Positions 1 through 7,903 of a stretch of DNA of 20,508 nt are shown here, piece by piece (the first letter of the stretch is position 1; each line of letters opens with the position of its first letter). Both the position numbers and the translations under genes were made by a program. Below the pieces are notes generated by a model. The model was given only the letters and a program-made list of their open reading frames with translations, made no database searches and had not been told where the DNA came from. This DNA is from Planctomycetota bacterium. GTDB lineage: Bacteria > Planctomycetota > Phycisphaerae > Sedimentisphaerales > UBA12454. The stretch covers positions 1-20,508 of the forward strand of contig JAHJUV010000041.1 of the NCBI GenBank assembly GCA_018828825.1. Direction: 5' to 3'.

Positions 1-1
1 C

Positions 2-484
2 AATAATACTTACGGCGAAACATTCGTTCTGCCGAAGGACCATATTCTCAAATCGGTGGCGGTTGTGCCGGGCATCGACGGCAGAAAAATGAGCAAAAGC
101 TACGACAATACCATTGAGATTTTCGAGCCTGAAAATGCCGTTAAGAAAAAAGTGATGAAAATCGTTACGGATTCGACGCCGGTTGAAGAGCCAAAAGACC
201 CCCAAAAATGTAATGTTTTCGCGATGTTAAAACTGGTCGCCTCGCCGGATGAATTGGCGGACTGGGAGAAAAAATACCGCCAGGGCGGTATCGGTTACGG
301 AGAGGTAAAAAAGAGACTTGCGGAACTGCTGATAGAATATTTCAAGCCTTACAGGCAGAAAAGAGCCGAGCTTGAAAAAGATGTTGATTATGTAAAAAAG
401 GTTCTCAAAGATGGCGCCCAAAGAGCTGCTACCGTTGCCGACAAAACACTGAAAAAGGCACGTAAGGCTGTAGGACTGGATTAA
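2..484 (+). CDS. trpS: Tryptophan--tRNA ligase, C-terminal part (5' end outside window)
   Basis: This is the 3' part of a class I aminoacyl-tRNA synthetase that charges tRNA-Trp with tryptophan in the cytoplasm. The frame is open from base 2, so the gene begins upstream of the window and lacks its Rossmann-fold HIGH part here. The visible part starts NNTYGETFVLPKD and continues VVPGIDGRKMSKSYDNTI. The KMSKS signature (bases 86-100), preceded by PGxDGRKMSKS, is characteristic of bacterial TrpRS. The remaining ~130 residues are the helical anticodon-binding region, ending in a lysine-rich tail. The stop is at 482-484, and scpA begins 13 bases later, so the two are probably co-transcribed. An internal GTG at 56 is not a real start because conserved TrpRS sequence lies upstream of it. 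Confidence 0.95.
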   Translation, partial: NNTYGETFVLPKDHILKSVAVVPGIDGRKMSKSYDNTIEIFEPENAVKKKVMKIVTDSTPVEEPKDPQKCNVFAMLKLVASPDELADWEKKYRQGGIGYGEVKKRLAELLIEYFKPYRQKRAELEKDVDYVKKVLKDGAQRAATVADKTLKKARKAVGLD

Positions 485-497
485 ATAAGGTGCAGAT

Positions 498-1463
498 GTG
501 TCTGAATATAGAATAAATCTTGATATATTTTCCGGGCCGCTGGATTTGCTTTTGTATCTGGTGCGCAAGGAAGAAGTCGATATATACGATATTCCGCTGG
601 CGAAGATTACCGAAGAATATATTCGGCATGTCGAGATGCTCAAACTGTTCGATATCGAACTGGCAGGGGAATTTCTCGTAATGGCAGCGACGCTGATGGA
701 GATAAAGTCGGCTATGCTGCTTCCGAAAGACCAGCTTGATGCGATAGAGCAGGGCATTACCGACCCGCGGGGCGAACTTATCAGGCAGCTTCTCGAATAC
801 AAGAAATTCAAGGATGCGGCCAATATGTTCAAGACGTCCGCAGAGAACCAGCAGCAGAAATTTTCCCGCAGCGATAATATTATCTCCAACCTGGAGCCTA
901 AGACCGAGCCAGAACTTGACCTCGACCAGATAAGCGTATGGGATTTGCTCGGTGCGTTCGATGCGATGATGAAGGCGACCGGCAGCCTGATGGACATAAG
1001 CCATATTATAGACGATACGCCGATAGACCTTTACCAGATTGAGGTTCTTCACCGGCTGCAGAGCGAAGGGGCAATGAGCTTTACACGGGTTTTCGAAGGC
1101 AAAAAAAACAAGCTGGTTATGATAGGACTTTTCCTGGCGGTTCTCGAACTGGTGAGAGAGAAACTCATAACCGCTGAGCAGGCCCCTGGGGGACAGGCAA
1201 AACCGCAGATGCCTATTTATTTGCGGGCTTTGACCGAAGAACCTGCAGAACAGGCGGTTCACAATGCTATGCTTGCCCGCTGGGATGAGGAAGAGGTGCT
1301 TCAGGGCTCGGCCGAGCGGCAGAATATCCCGATTGAATCGATAGAAGCGATACCTGCTGAGCCGGAAGTGAAGATACCAATAGCGGAAATTGATGATAAC
1401 CGACCGGCAGAAGTCCAAAAAGAACAGATTAAACAGTCCGAAGTGCAAAACAGTGATTTTTGA
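498..1463 (+). CDS. scpA: Segregation and condensation protein A
   Basis: ScpA is the kleisin subunit that bridges SMC heads and works with ScpB in chromosome condensation and segregation. The N-terminus (INLDIFSGPLDLLLYLVRKEEVDIYDIPLAKITEEY) is the diagnostic ScpA kleisin start. A conserved winged-helix-like segment near residues 195-225 (MSFTRVFEGKKNKLVMIGLF) is the SMC-contacting C-terminal domain. At 321 residues it is longer than the usual ~250. The extra length is a tail from about residue 240, rich in Glu, Pro and Ile, that looks disordered. The start is GTG at 498, chosen because AAGGTG at 487-492 is a well-spaced ribosome binding site and translation gives MSEYRINL. scpB, often the next gene, is absent; thioredoxin follows instead. 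Confidence 0.95.
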   Translation: MSEYRINLDIFSGPLDLLLYLVRKEEVDIYDIPLAKITEEYIRHVEMLKLFDIELAGEFLVMAATLMEIKSAMLLPKDQLDAIEQGITDPRGELIRQLLEYKKFKDAANMFKTSAENQQQKFSRSDNIISNLEPKTEPELDLDQISVWDLLGAFDAMMKATGSLMDISHIIDDTPIDLYQIEVLHRLQSEGAMSFTRVFEGKKNKLVMIGLFLAVLELVREKLITAEQAPGGQAKPQMPIYLRALTEEPAEQAVHNAMLARWDEEEVLQGSAERQNIPIESIEAIPAEPEVKIPIAEIDDNRPAEVQKEQIKQSEVQNSDF

Positions 1464-1501
1464 GCCCGGATTTGCAGTTAAAAAACGGTCCGCTAAATAA
1501 T

Positions 1502-1530
1502 TTGACTTTTGTCGCAAATATAAATAAAAT
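1502..1530 (+). promoter_or_regulatory. Probable sigma70-type promoter for the thioredoxin gene
   Basis: TTGACT (1502-1507) is followed after exactly 17 bases by TAAAAT (1525-1530). Both boxes match the housekeeping consensus at five of six positions. Transcription would begin near 1537, giving a ~40-base leader with a GAAAGGG ribosome binding site at 1564-1570. The promoter lies in the only sizeable gap between scpA and trxA. Confidence 0.6.
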
Positions 1531-1576
1531 CCAGCTTCCAGAGTGGGAATATGTTGTACTATAGAAAGGGCTTAAA

Positions 1577-1906
1577 ATGGCAGCGAATGTAACCAAACTG
1601 ACAGATGCAGAATTCGATAGTCTTGTACATAATAGTTCAGAACCTGTACTGGTGGACTTTTGGGCTCCGTGGTGTGGCCCGTGCAAGATGCAAACACCTG
1701 TCATTGAGGAAATTGCCAATGAATATGCGGGTAAGGCAAAAATCTGCGAGCTGAATACCGACGAACACCATGAAGCGGCAGTGGAATTCGGCATCAACGC
1801 TATTCCGACTGTAATCCTTTTTAATAAAGGCGAAATGGTAAAGAAGTGGGTGGGGCTTGTCAAGAAAACCGATATTACAGAGGCCATCGACGAACTGCTT
1901 AATTAA
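1577..1906 (+). CDS. trxA: Thioredoxin
   Basis: This is a cytoplasmic thiol-disulfide reductant of normal thioredoxin length (109 residues), with no signal peptide. The active site WCGPC gives redox cysteines C33 and C36. The buried acid is D27 (VDFWAPW), and the cis-proline is P77 in NAIPTVILF, which faces the active site. The fold order is complete, through the C-terminal helix (ITEAIDELLN). One extra cysteine, C57, lies outside the active site. The ATG start is supported by GAAAGGG eight bases upstream of the start region. The gene has its own promoter and is followed 50 bases later by aspS, with which it may be co-transcribed. A thioredoxin reductase gene is not in view. Confidence 0.95.
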   Translation: MAANVTKLTDAEFDSLVHNSSEPVLVDFWAPWCGPCKMQTPVIEEIANEYAGKAKICELNTDEHHEAAVEFGINAIPTVILFNKGEMVKKWVGLVKKTDITEAIDELLN

Positions 1907-1956
1907 ATTTTACCGCAAATGTTTTATTTATAAAAAAGATATACCGCCAAGATTGT

Positions 1957-3744
1957 ATGCTTAAAAGAACTCATAACTGCGGACAGCTGCGAATCGAAGA
2001 TGCCGACAAAAACGTTATTCTTTCCGGCTGGGTCGATTCCTACCGCGACCACGGAAATCTTGTTTTTATCGACCTTCGCGACCGCGAAGGTATAACGCAG
2101 CTTGTTTTTAATCCTGAGGCTCAGCCGCAGATGCACAAACTTTCGCGTCAATTGCGGTGCGAATGGGTTATCGCCGCCAGCGGCAAGGTCAGACCCCGCG
2201 GCGAAGGGCTTGTAAATCCTAAACTTCCTACAGGCGAAATAGAAGTTCTTATAGATAAGCTTGAAGTGCTGAATTCCGCTGAGACGCCGCCTTTTGAACT
2301 TGATAACGCCGAGGATGTCGCGGAAGAAACAAGACTTAAATATCGTTATATTGACCTCAGACGGCCTGTGATGCAGAACCGGCTCAGGGTTCGCCATAAG
2401 GTAACGAAAGTTGCGAGAGACTTTTTCGACAGCAAAGGGTTCTGGGAGATTGAGACGCCGTTTTTGGGCAAGAGCACGCCCGAAGGCGCGAGGGATTTTC
2501 TCGTTCCGAGCAGATTATACAGCGGCAATTTTTATGCGCTGCCTCAATCGCCGCAGCTTTTCAAACAGGTGCTGATGGTCAGCGGCGTAGATAAATATTT
2601 TCAGATTGTCCGCTGTTTCAGGGACGAAGACCCGCGGGCAGACAGGCAGGCGGAGTTTACTCAAATTGACGTTGAGATGAGTTTTGTTGACAGCGATGAC
2701 GTAATAAGCATTCACGAGCAGCTTATCGCAAAAATCTGGAAAGAGATTCTTGGCGTTGATGTAAAGCTGCCGCTGAGGCGAATGACGTATCAGCAGTCTA
2801 TGGACGATTACGGCATCGACCGGCCTGATTTGCGGTTCGATATGAAGCTGAAAAATATTTCCGATATCGCCCGCGATTGCCAATTCAAGGTCTTTACCGA
2901 TACGATACAGAAGGGTGGTATTGTCAAGGGTTTATGTGCTCCGGGCGGCGGGGTGAAATTCTCGAGAAGCGATATCGAAAAGACATTTACAAAGGTAGCT
3001 GCTGATTTCGGAGCGAAAGGTCTTGCCTGGTTCAAGGTGGTAAAAAATGAGCAGGGCGATATCGACCTTTCAAGCAATTTAGTGAAATTTTTCACACCGG
3101 AGCAGAGAAAAGCGATAATCGAGAAATTTTCAGCTAATGCAGACGACCTGATTTTACTCATTGCCGACAAAGAAGCAGCGGCAAATAAGGCCCTTGCACC
3201 ATTGAGATTGAAGGTTGGCAAAGATTTGGGATTAATTGACGAAAAGGCTTATGAATTGCTTTGGGTGATAGATTTTCCGCTTTTCGAATGGAACGAGAAG
3301 GAAAAAAGATACGATTCCCTGCATCATCCGTTTACGGCGCCGGTGCCGGAAGATATTCCGAAACTTGATACTGACCCTGCCAACATCAGGTCGCAGGCAT
3401 ATGACATTATTGTCAACGGTTCGGAAATCGGCGGCGGCAGTGTTCGTATTCATCAGCCCGACATACAGGCCAAGGTCTTTGACCTGTTGAAAATCACAAA
3501 GCAGCAGGCGCAGGACAGGTTTGGCTTTTTCCTACAGGCGCTCAAGTTCGGCGCTCCGCCTCACGGCGGTATCGCATTCGGCCTGGACAGGCTTGTAATG
3601 TTCCTGACCGGAACGGACAATATTCGAGACGTTATCGCATTTCCGAAGACCCAGAAAGGCCAGTGCCTGCTCACAGATGCGCCAAGCGGTGTTGAACAGG
3701 CTCAGCTTGATGAATTGAATCTCAGGGTTCAGACACATCATTAA
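1957..3744 (+). CDS. aspS: Aspartate--tRNA ligase, bacterial type, probably non-discriminating (Asp/Asn)
   Basis: This is a class IIb synthetase that attaches aspartate to tRNA-Asp. Its order is an N-terminal OB anticodon-binding domain (residues ~1-110), a catalytic core with motif 2 around R222 (FRDEDPRADRQAEFTQID) and motif 3 around R545 (GGIAFGLDRLVMFL), and an inserted bacterial GAD domain at roughly 290-420. The length of 595 residues is normal. In the OB domain, RDHGN (H32) and VRPRGEG (G84) correspond to the His/Gly pair known from non-discriminating bacterial AspRS; discriminating enzymes such as that of E. coli have Leu and Lys there. It may therefore also make Asp-tRNA-Asn for GatCAB amidation. 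The ATG at 1957 fits the conserved N-terminus; no strong ribosome binding site precedes it. Confidence 0.95.
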   Translation: MLKRTHNCGQLRIEDADKNVILSGWVDSYRDHGNLVFIDLRDREGITQLVFNPEAQPQMHKLSRQLRCEWVIAASGKVRPRGEGLVNPKLPTGEIEVLIDKLEVLNSAETPPFELDNAEDVAEETRLKYRYIDLRRPVMQNRLRVRHKVTKVARDFFDSKGFWEIETPFLGKSTPEGARDFLVPSRLYSGNFYALPQSPQLFKQVLMVSGVDKYFQIVRCFRDEDPRADRQAEFTQIDVEMSFVDSDDVISIHEQLIAKIWKEILGVDVKLPLRRMTYQQSMDDYGIDRPDLRFDMKLKNISDIARDCQFKVFTDTIQKGGIVKGLCAPGGGVKFSRSDIEKTFTKVAADFGAKGLAWFKVVKNEQGDIDLSSNLVKFFTPEQRKAIIEKFSANADDLILLIADKEAAANKALAPLRLKVGKDLGLIDEKAYELLWVIDFPLFEWNEKEKRYDSLHHPFTAPVPEDIPKLDTDPANIRSQAYDIIVNGSEIGGGSVRIHQPDIQAKVFDLLKITKQQAQDRFGFFLQALKFGAPPHGGIAFGLDRLVMFLTGTDNIRDVIAFPKTQKGQCLLTDAPSGVEQAQLDELNLRVQTHH

Positions 3745-3784
3745 GCCCGCCGTGCTTTTGGCTTCCTTCTTACCGGTATTTGTG

Positions 3785-3790
3785 TATAAT
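3785..3790 (+). promoter_or_regulatory. TATAAT -10 box placed for a near-leaderless kinase mRNA
   Basis: A perfect TATAAT lies at 3785-3790. The usual 6-7 base distance puts transcription start at 3797-3799, at or just before the ATG at 3799. No good -35 box is visible at the normal distance (3762-3767 is CTTCCT), so this is a candidate only. There is no Shine-Dalgarno sequence upstream of the ATG. Confidence 0.4.
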
Positions 3791-3798
3791 AATTGACG

Positions 3799-5409
3799 AT
3801 GAATAGTGCCGGAAAAATATTAAAGATAATTCTTGACTATGTACATCCGAGGCCGATGTCGCTGGCCGGTAAATGCAGACTCCTTTTCGGCCTGGCAATT
3901 CTATTTGTTCTAATTCTTGCCCTGTTTGTGCCCTATTTCTGGATGGGCAAACTGACCGACAAGACCCTTATCGATGCCGGCAGGGCAGTCGTTAATACGG
4001 TTTATGAAAGACATTTCAATCTGGGTGGGGCCTCCGAAAAAAGCCCTGTAATGCTCGATGAAAGCGGCGCGGTAAAACAGACCCAATCGAGCAGGGTAAA
4101 CTGGGTCAGGTTAAATTCGCCTTCTCAGCCGAACTGGAAAGACCAGCTTGACGCCAAACAATCGCAAAGAATCGAGGGACTGCTCAAGCAGCAGCAGAGA
4201 ACAGATGAACGCACATGGGTAGATGACGTCAACGGCAATGCCGAGACGACCTATATAAATATCGTCCGTGCAAATAAACGCTGCCTGAGCTGTCACAGCG
4301 CGGAAGGCTCGGCCCCGACTTTTGCACTTTCGGAACCTGTCGGCGCCGTGATGGTGCAGATGCCGGGCAGGGAAATCAGCAGAACAGTTCTTATGAATCG
4401 TATTTGTATATTTGCTGCCGGCCTGCTTGCTATTGCCGGCGCTATTGTGGCATTTTATATTATCGCCCAGCGTATCATTTTAAGCCCCATAAGACAGTTG
4501 AGGGCGATGGTTAATAACGTTTCGCAGGGCAATCTTGACGTTCGCTGCGGAATCAAAACAAAGGACGAATTTGAACGGCTCGGCGACGCCCTTAACGCAA
4601 TGCTTGACGGTCTTGCCGAAGGGCAGAAAAAACTTCGGACGGCCAATAAACAGCTCGATGAGAAACTTACAGAACTTTCTGAAAGAAATATCGAACTTTT
4701 CAGGGCAAATAAAATCAAAGGCGAATTTCTTGCGAATATGTCTCACGAATTCCGCACGCCGTTGAATGCCATACTCGGCTTTGCGGAAATTATGCGAGAA
4801 AAGCCTGCTGAAAACACCGCGAAAAATAAACGTTATGCCGAGAATATTATAAATAGCGGTAAAAGCCTTCTTAATATGATTAACGACCTGCTCGAATTGG
4901 CAAAAGCCGAAGCGGGCAAAATTGAGCTGCATATCGAAAAGACCAGCATACCTGAATTGTGCCGCGGCCTTGTAGCGTTCTTTTCGCCGCTTACCGAAAA
5001 ACAAAAGCTGAAAGTACGCCTGACAGTTGACGAGGAGATACCGCTGATAAAGACCGATGCCGGCAAGGTTCAGCAGATATTGTATAACCTGCTGAGCAAC
5101 GCGGTAAAATTCACGCCTGAAAAAGGCAAGATAGAAATAAAGGCTTTTATGCCTGACGACCAGACAGTAAGAGTATCGGTGAGCGATACGGGGTCGGGAA
5201 TTAACCATGCCGATAAGGAGAAAATATTTGAGAAGTTCCGCCAGGCCGACGGTTCGCTTACGAGAACGCAGCCCGGTACGGGACTGGGCCTTGCCATAAG
5301 TACCGAACTTGCCAGACTGCTGTCGGGCAAAATCGACCTTGAAAGCACAGCCGGGCAGGGCGCCACTTTCTGGCTCGATTTGCCGATTGTCAGAGCCGAC
5401 GAAGCGTAA
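3799..5409 (+). CDS. Membrane sensor histidine kinase with CxxCH (heme c type) sensor domain
   Basis: This is an orphan sensor kinase of about 536 residues. Membrane segment 1 (~27-50, LLFGLAILFVLILALFVPYF) and segment 2 (~201-224) bracket a ~150-residue extracytoplasmic domain. Near its end is C162-L-S-C165-H166, a canonical c-type heme attachment motif. The layout resembles DUF3365/Tll0287-like heme sensor domains. A HAMP linker follows (~224-275), then a coiled coil, HisKA with H-box MSHEFRTP (phospho-acceptor H316), and HATPase_c with N-box NLLSNAVKF (N434), DTGSGI and GTGLGLAIS. All catalytic boxes are intact, so it should be an active kinase. No receiver domain or response regulator gene lies nearby. 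The ATG at 3799 is preferred; an in-frame TTG six bases earlier overlaps the downstream part of the probable promoter. priA begins 14 bases after the stop. Confidence 0.88.
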   Translation: MNSAGKILKIILDYVHPRPMSLAGKCRLLFGLAILFVLILALFVPYFWMGKLTDKTLIDAGRAVVNTVYERHFNLGGASEKSPVMLDESGAVKQTQSSRVNWVRLNSPSQPNWKDQLDAKQSQRIEGLLKQQQRTDERTWVDDVNGNAETTYINIVRANKRCLSCHSAEGSAPTFALSEPVGAVMVQMPGREISRTVLMNRICIFAAGLLAIAGAIVAFYIIAQRIILSPIRQLRAMVNNVSQGNLDVRCGIKTKDEFERLGDALNAMLDGLAEGQKKLRTANKQLDEKLTELSERNIELFRANKIKGEFLANMSHEFRTPLNAILGFAEIMREKPAENTAKNKRYAENIINSGKSLLNMINDLLELAKAEAGKIELHIEKTSIPELCRGLVAFFSPLTEKQKLKVRLTVDEEIPLIKTDAGKVQQILYNLLSNAVKFTPEKGKIEIKAFMPDDQTVRVSVSDTGSGINHADKEKIFEKFRQADGSLTRTQPGTGLGLAISTELARLLSGKIDLESTAGQGATFWLDLPIVRADEA

Positions 5410-5423
5410 AAGATTAAAGCCGA

Positions 5424-7757
5424 ATGAGACAGTCCTCGACAAATAGTCTGTTTAACATACCGGAAGGCAAAAAAATTCAATGCAGCAATGTCGTAACTGT
5501 TGCGGTTGATACCGGCGTCGATGATATATTCGATTATCTTCTGCCGGACAAGTTTCTGCCTGTCCTGCCGGGCCAAAGACTCGAAGTGCCGTTCGGCAGG
5601 GCAAACAAGCTGCTGAACGCCTTTTGCATAGAAATTAAAGACGCCAAATCTTCCGCCATACCGGCAGGAAAACTCAAGATTGTAAAAAAAGTTGTCGACC
5701 AAACCGCTCTTCTTGACGAGAGACTTTTAAAGCTCGGAAAATGGATTAGCGATTATTATGTCTGCCCGCTGGGCGAGGTTTTGGGCGCGATGCTGCCGGC
5801 GGGGGTGAAAAAAGGCGCTGGAACCAAAAACATTAAATCCGTATTTCTTGCACCGGAGATGGAGCTGGATAAGGTTCGCGGCAAAAAGCAAAAACAGGTA
5901 ATACAGGCTTTAATCCAGTTGAAAGCCGATAATAAGACCGCGGCGGTTGAGGTCGAGACCATTCTAAAACAGGCAAATTCGGGAATGTCGCCGTTAAAAA
6001 GACTTCTCGAAGCCGGGATGGTGAAACTTACCAGCCGAACAGTTTATTCCGAGTTGCCTGTTATCCCGAAGGGGTTTATCTTAAAGACCGGCGAGGTCGT
6101 ATTAAATGACGACCAGAACAAGGCCCTTGCCGAGATAGAAAATCGGATAGATTCCCATAAATTTTCCGTAATTCTGCTGCACGGCGTTAACGACAGCGGC
6201 AAAACGGAGGTCTATATCCGGGCGATAGAAAAGACCGTCGCCAAAGGCAAAAACGCCATTGTCCTGCTGCCGGAAATTGCGCTTACGGCACAAACAATTC
6301 AGCGGTTCAGCAGCAGGTTCAGCAATATCGCTGTTATGCATTCACAGCTTACCGCATCGCAGCGAAACGCCCAATGGCAAAAAATCAAAAGCACTTCGCC
6401 GATAGTCGTCATCGGGGCCAGAAGCGCCGTTTTCGCTCCCATTGCGAATATCGGTATTATCGTCATAGACGAGGAGCACGAACCGAGCTACAAGCAGGAC
6501 ACGTCGCCGAGATACAACGGCCGGGATGTCGCTGTGAAACTTGCGCAAATGACCGATGCCGTTTGTGTTCTGGGCAGCGCGACTCCGTCGCTTGAGACGC
6601 TGATTAACTGCAGGACAAAGAGCCACTTTATAAAACTTTCTCTGCCGAAACGCGTGATGGACCTGCCCAAACCGCAGATGAAAATTGTCGATATGGCCCA
6701 GTGCAGATTCGAAAAGCACGGCGTAAATCTGATAAGCCCCCAGCTCGAAGAGGCGATTAAGCAGACATTACAGAGAAAAGAGCAGATAATCCTGCTTTTG
6801 AATCGTCGTGGTTACAGCAATTTTATATTTTGTCCGAGCTGCCGTTATACCCTCAAATGCCGAAATTGCGATGTAACCCTGACTTTTCATAAATCTGAAA
6901 AACACCAGCCGCAGCCCCATCTGAAAAACCGGATTGAAGGCGGTTTTGCGGTTTGTCATTATTGTCTTTCGCAGACGCTGGTTCCGAAAGGCTGTCCTAT
7001 GTGCGGCAGAAATGTTACGATGATAGGCCTTGGCACCCAGCGGCTCGAAGACGAACTTATGCAGAAAATTCCGTCCGCGCGAGTCGTAAGGGTTGACAGC
7101 GATTCGATGCAGAAGCACGACTATTACCGCTTGCTCGGCGATTTCGACGCGGGCAGAATTGATATACTTGCCGGCACACAGATTCTCGCAAAAGGGCTTC
7201 ATTTTCCGAATGTTACACTCGTCGGGATAATCAGCGCAGACACTTGTCTGCAATTGCCGGATTTCCGTTCTAACGAGCGGACGTACCAGCTTATCTGTCA
7301 GGTTGCCGGCAGGGCGGGCAGGAGCAGCAAGGGCGGCACAGTTTACATCCAGACATTTTTGCCGGACCAGCCGGCCATTAAATTCGCGGTCAAGAACGAT
7401 TTCGAAGGGTTCGTAAAGGAGGAACTTAAGCACAGGCAAAGCTGCTCGTTGCCGCCGTTCGGCAGGGTCGCTATTGTCAGGTTGCGGGACACGAAGTTTG
7501 ACAGGCTTTCCAACGCTTCGCAGGTTATTGCCAGACAGATTGAGAGCGCTATTTCCGCCTGCGGGCTTGATATAAAGCTTACCGGCCCCATTCCTGCCGT
7601 AATCGCCCGAATCCAGAGATTTTACAGGATGCAGATTATCCTGCAGGCCAAAAACCCGGCACAACTGGCGGAATTTTTCGGCCGGTTCCGCCGGCTCAAG
7701 CCTGTATCTTCCGCTGTGCAGATGCAAATTGATGTGGACCCGGTTAATTTATTATAG
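5424..7757 (+). CDS. priA: Primosomal protein N' (replication restart helicase PriA)
   Basis: PriA is a superfamily 2 3'-5' DNA helicase that recognises stalled or repaired forks and reloads the replicative helicase. The N-terminal DNA-binding domain contains VDTGVDDIFDYLLPD. The helicase core has Walker A GVNDSGKT (K260) and Walker B DEEH (D349-H352), followed by GSATPS. A cysteine-rich zinc module has eight cysteines in four pairs (C470/473, 479/482, 511/514, 524/527). The C-terminal helicase lobe contains the VAGRAGR motif. The 777-residue length is normal to slightly long. The spacing between the second and third cysteine pairs is 29 residues, about twice that of E. coli PriA, owing to a polar insert (KSEKHQPQPHLKNRIEG). 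The ATG at 5424 leaves about 20 residues before the conserved domain. Confidence 0.95.
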   Translation: MRQSSTNSLFNIPEGKKIQCSNVVTVAVDTGVDDIFDYLLPDKFLPVLPGQRLEVPFGRANKLLNAFCIEIKDAKSSAIPAGKLKIVKKVVDQTALLDERLLKLGKWISDYYVCPLGEVLGAMLPAGVKKGAGTKNIKSVFLAPEMELDKVRGKKQKQVIQALIQLKADNKTAAVEVETILKQANSGMSPLKRLLEAGMVKLTSRTVYSELPVIPKGFILKTGEVVLNDDQNKALAEIENRIDSHKFSVILLHGVNDSGKTEVYIRAIEKTVAKGKNAIVLLPEIALTAQTIQRFSSRFSNIAVMHSQLTASQRNAQWQKIKSTSPIVVIGARSAVFAPIANIGIIVIDEEHEPSYKQDTSPRYNGRDVAVKLAQMTDAVCVLGSATPSLETLINCRTKSHFIKLSLPKRVMDLPKPQMKIVDMAQCRFEKHGVNLISPQLEEAIKQTLQRKEQIILLLNRRGYSNFIFCPSCRYTLKCRNCDVTLTFHKSEKHQPQPHLKNRIEGGFAVCHYCLSQTLVPKGCPMCGRNVTMIGLGTQRLEDELMQKIPSARVVRVDSDSMQKHDYYRLLGDFDAGRIDILAGTQILAKGLHFPNVTLVGIISADTCLQLPDFRSNERTYQLICQVAGRAGRSSKGGTVYIQTFLPDQPAIKFAVKNDFEGFVKEELKHRQSCSLPPFGRVAIVRLRDTKFDRLSNASQVIARQIESAISACGLDIKLTGPIPAVIARIQRFYRMQIILQAKNPAQLAEFFGRFRRLKPVSSAVQMQIDVDPVNLL

Positions 7758-7758
7758 C

Positions 7759-7787
7759 TTGAAAAGAGACGCCAAATATTGTATTAT
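7759..7787 (+). promoter_or_regulatory. Probable promoter for tRNA-Pro
   Basis: TTGAAA (7759-7764) and TATTAT (7782-7787) are separated by 17 bases. Transcription would start near 7794, seven bases before the mature tRNA 5' end. The -35 box begins just after the priA stop codon. Confidence 0.6.
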
Positions 7788-7800
7788 TAGATGTTTTCGG

Positions 7801-7875
7801 CGGGGAGTAGCTCAGCTTGGATAGAGCGCTGCGTTCGGGACGCAGAGGCCGCAAGTTCAAATCTTGTCTCCCCGA
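7801..7875 (+). tRNA. tRNA-Pro (anticodon CGG)
   Basis: A full cloverleaf can be drawn. The acceptor stem CGGGGAG (7801-7807) pairs with CTCCCCG (7868-7874). The D stem is GCTC/GAGC. The anticodon stem CTGCG/CGCAG encloses the loop TTCGGGA, with anticodon CGG at 7836-7838 reading CCG. The variable loop is five bases. The T stem GCAAG/CTTGT encloses the loop TTCAAAT. The discriminator is A7875. C1-G72 plus A73 are typical bacterial tRNA-Pro identity features. CCA is not encoded. Confidence 0.96.
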
Positions 7876-7903
7876 TTTTGGCCGGCTTTCGCCGGCCAAA
7901 ATC
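7874..7903 (+). terminator. Perfect 13-bp hairpin overlapping the tRNA-Pro 3' end
   Basis: GATTTTGGCCGGC (7874-7886), loop TTTC, and GCCGGCCAAAATC (7891-7903) form an uninterrupted 13-bp stem. It starts at the last acceptor base and discriminator of the tRNA. It is G+C-rich near the loop, like an intrinsic terminator, but no T tract follows (the next bases are ATCGCCCG). It could be a terminator of unusual form or a 3'-processing structure. Confidence 0.45.

Noticed and set aside
1464..1500. Terminator after scpA
   Set aside because: Only a four-base complementarity (CGGA/TCCG) around a long loop, with no T tract.
429..1517. 362-codon open frame on the minus strand
   Set aside because: It lies antisense over scpA, which has clear family motifs, and the translation has no recognisable domain and an unnatural Arg/Phe/Leu-rich composition.
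3793..3798. TTG start for the histidine kinase two codons upstream of the ATG
   Set aside because: It falls between the probable -10 box and the predicted transcription start, so it would not be in the mRNA; the ATG at 3799 is the better choice.
4480..5442. 320-codon open frame on the minus strand
   Set aside because: Antisense shadow of the histidine kinase catalytic region; no motif and no ribosome binding site.
6768..7727. 319-codon open frame on the minus strand
   Set aside because: Antisense shadow of the C-terminal half of priA, whose helicase and zinc motifs are unambiguous.
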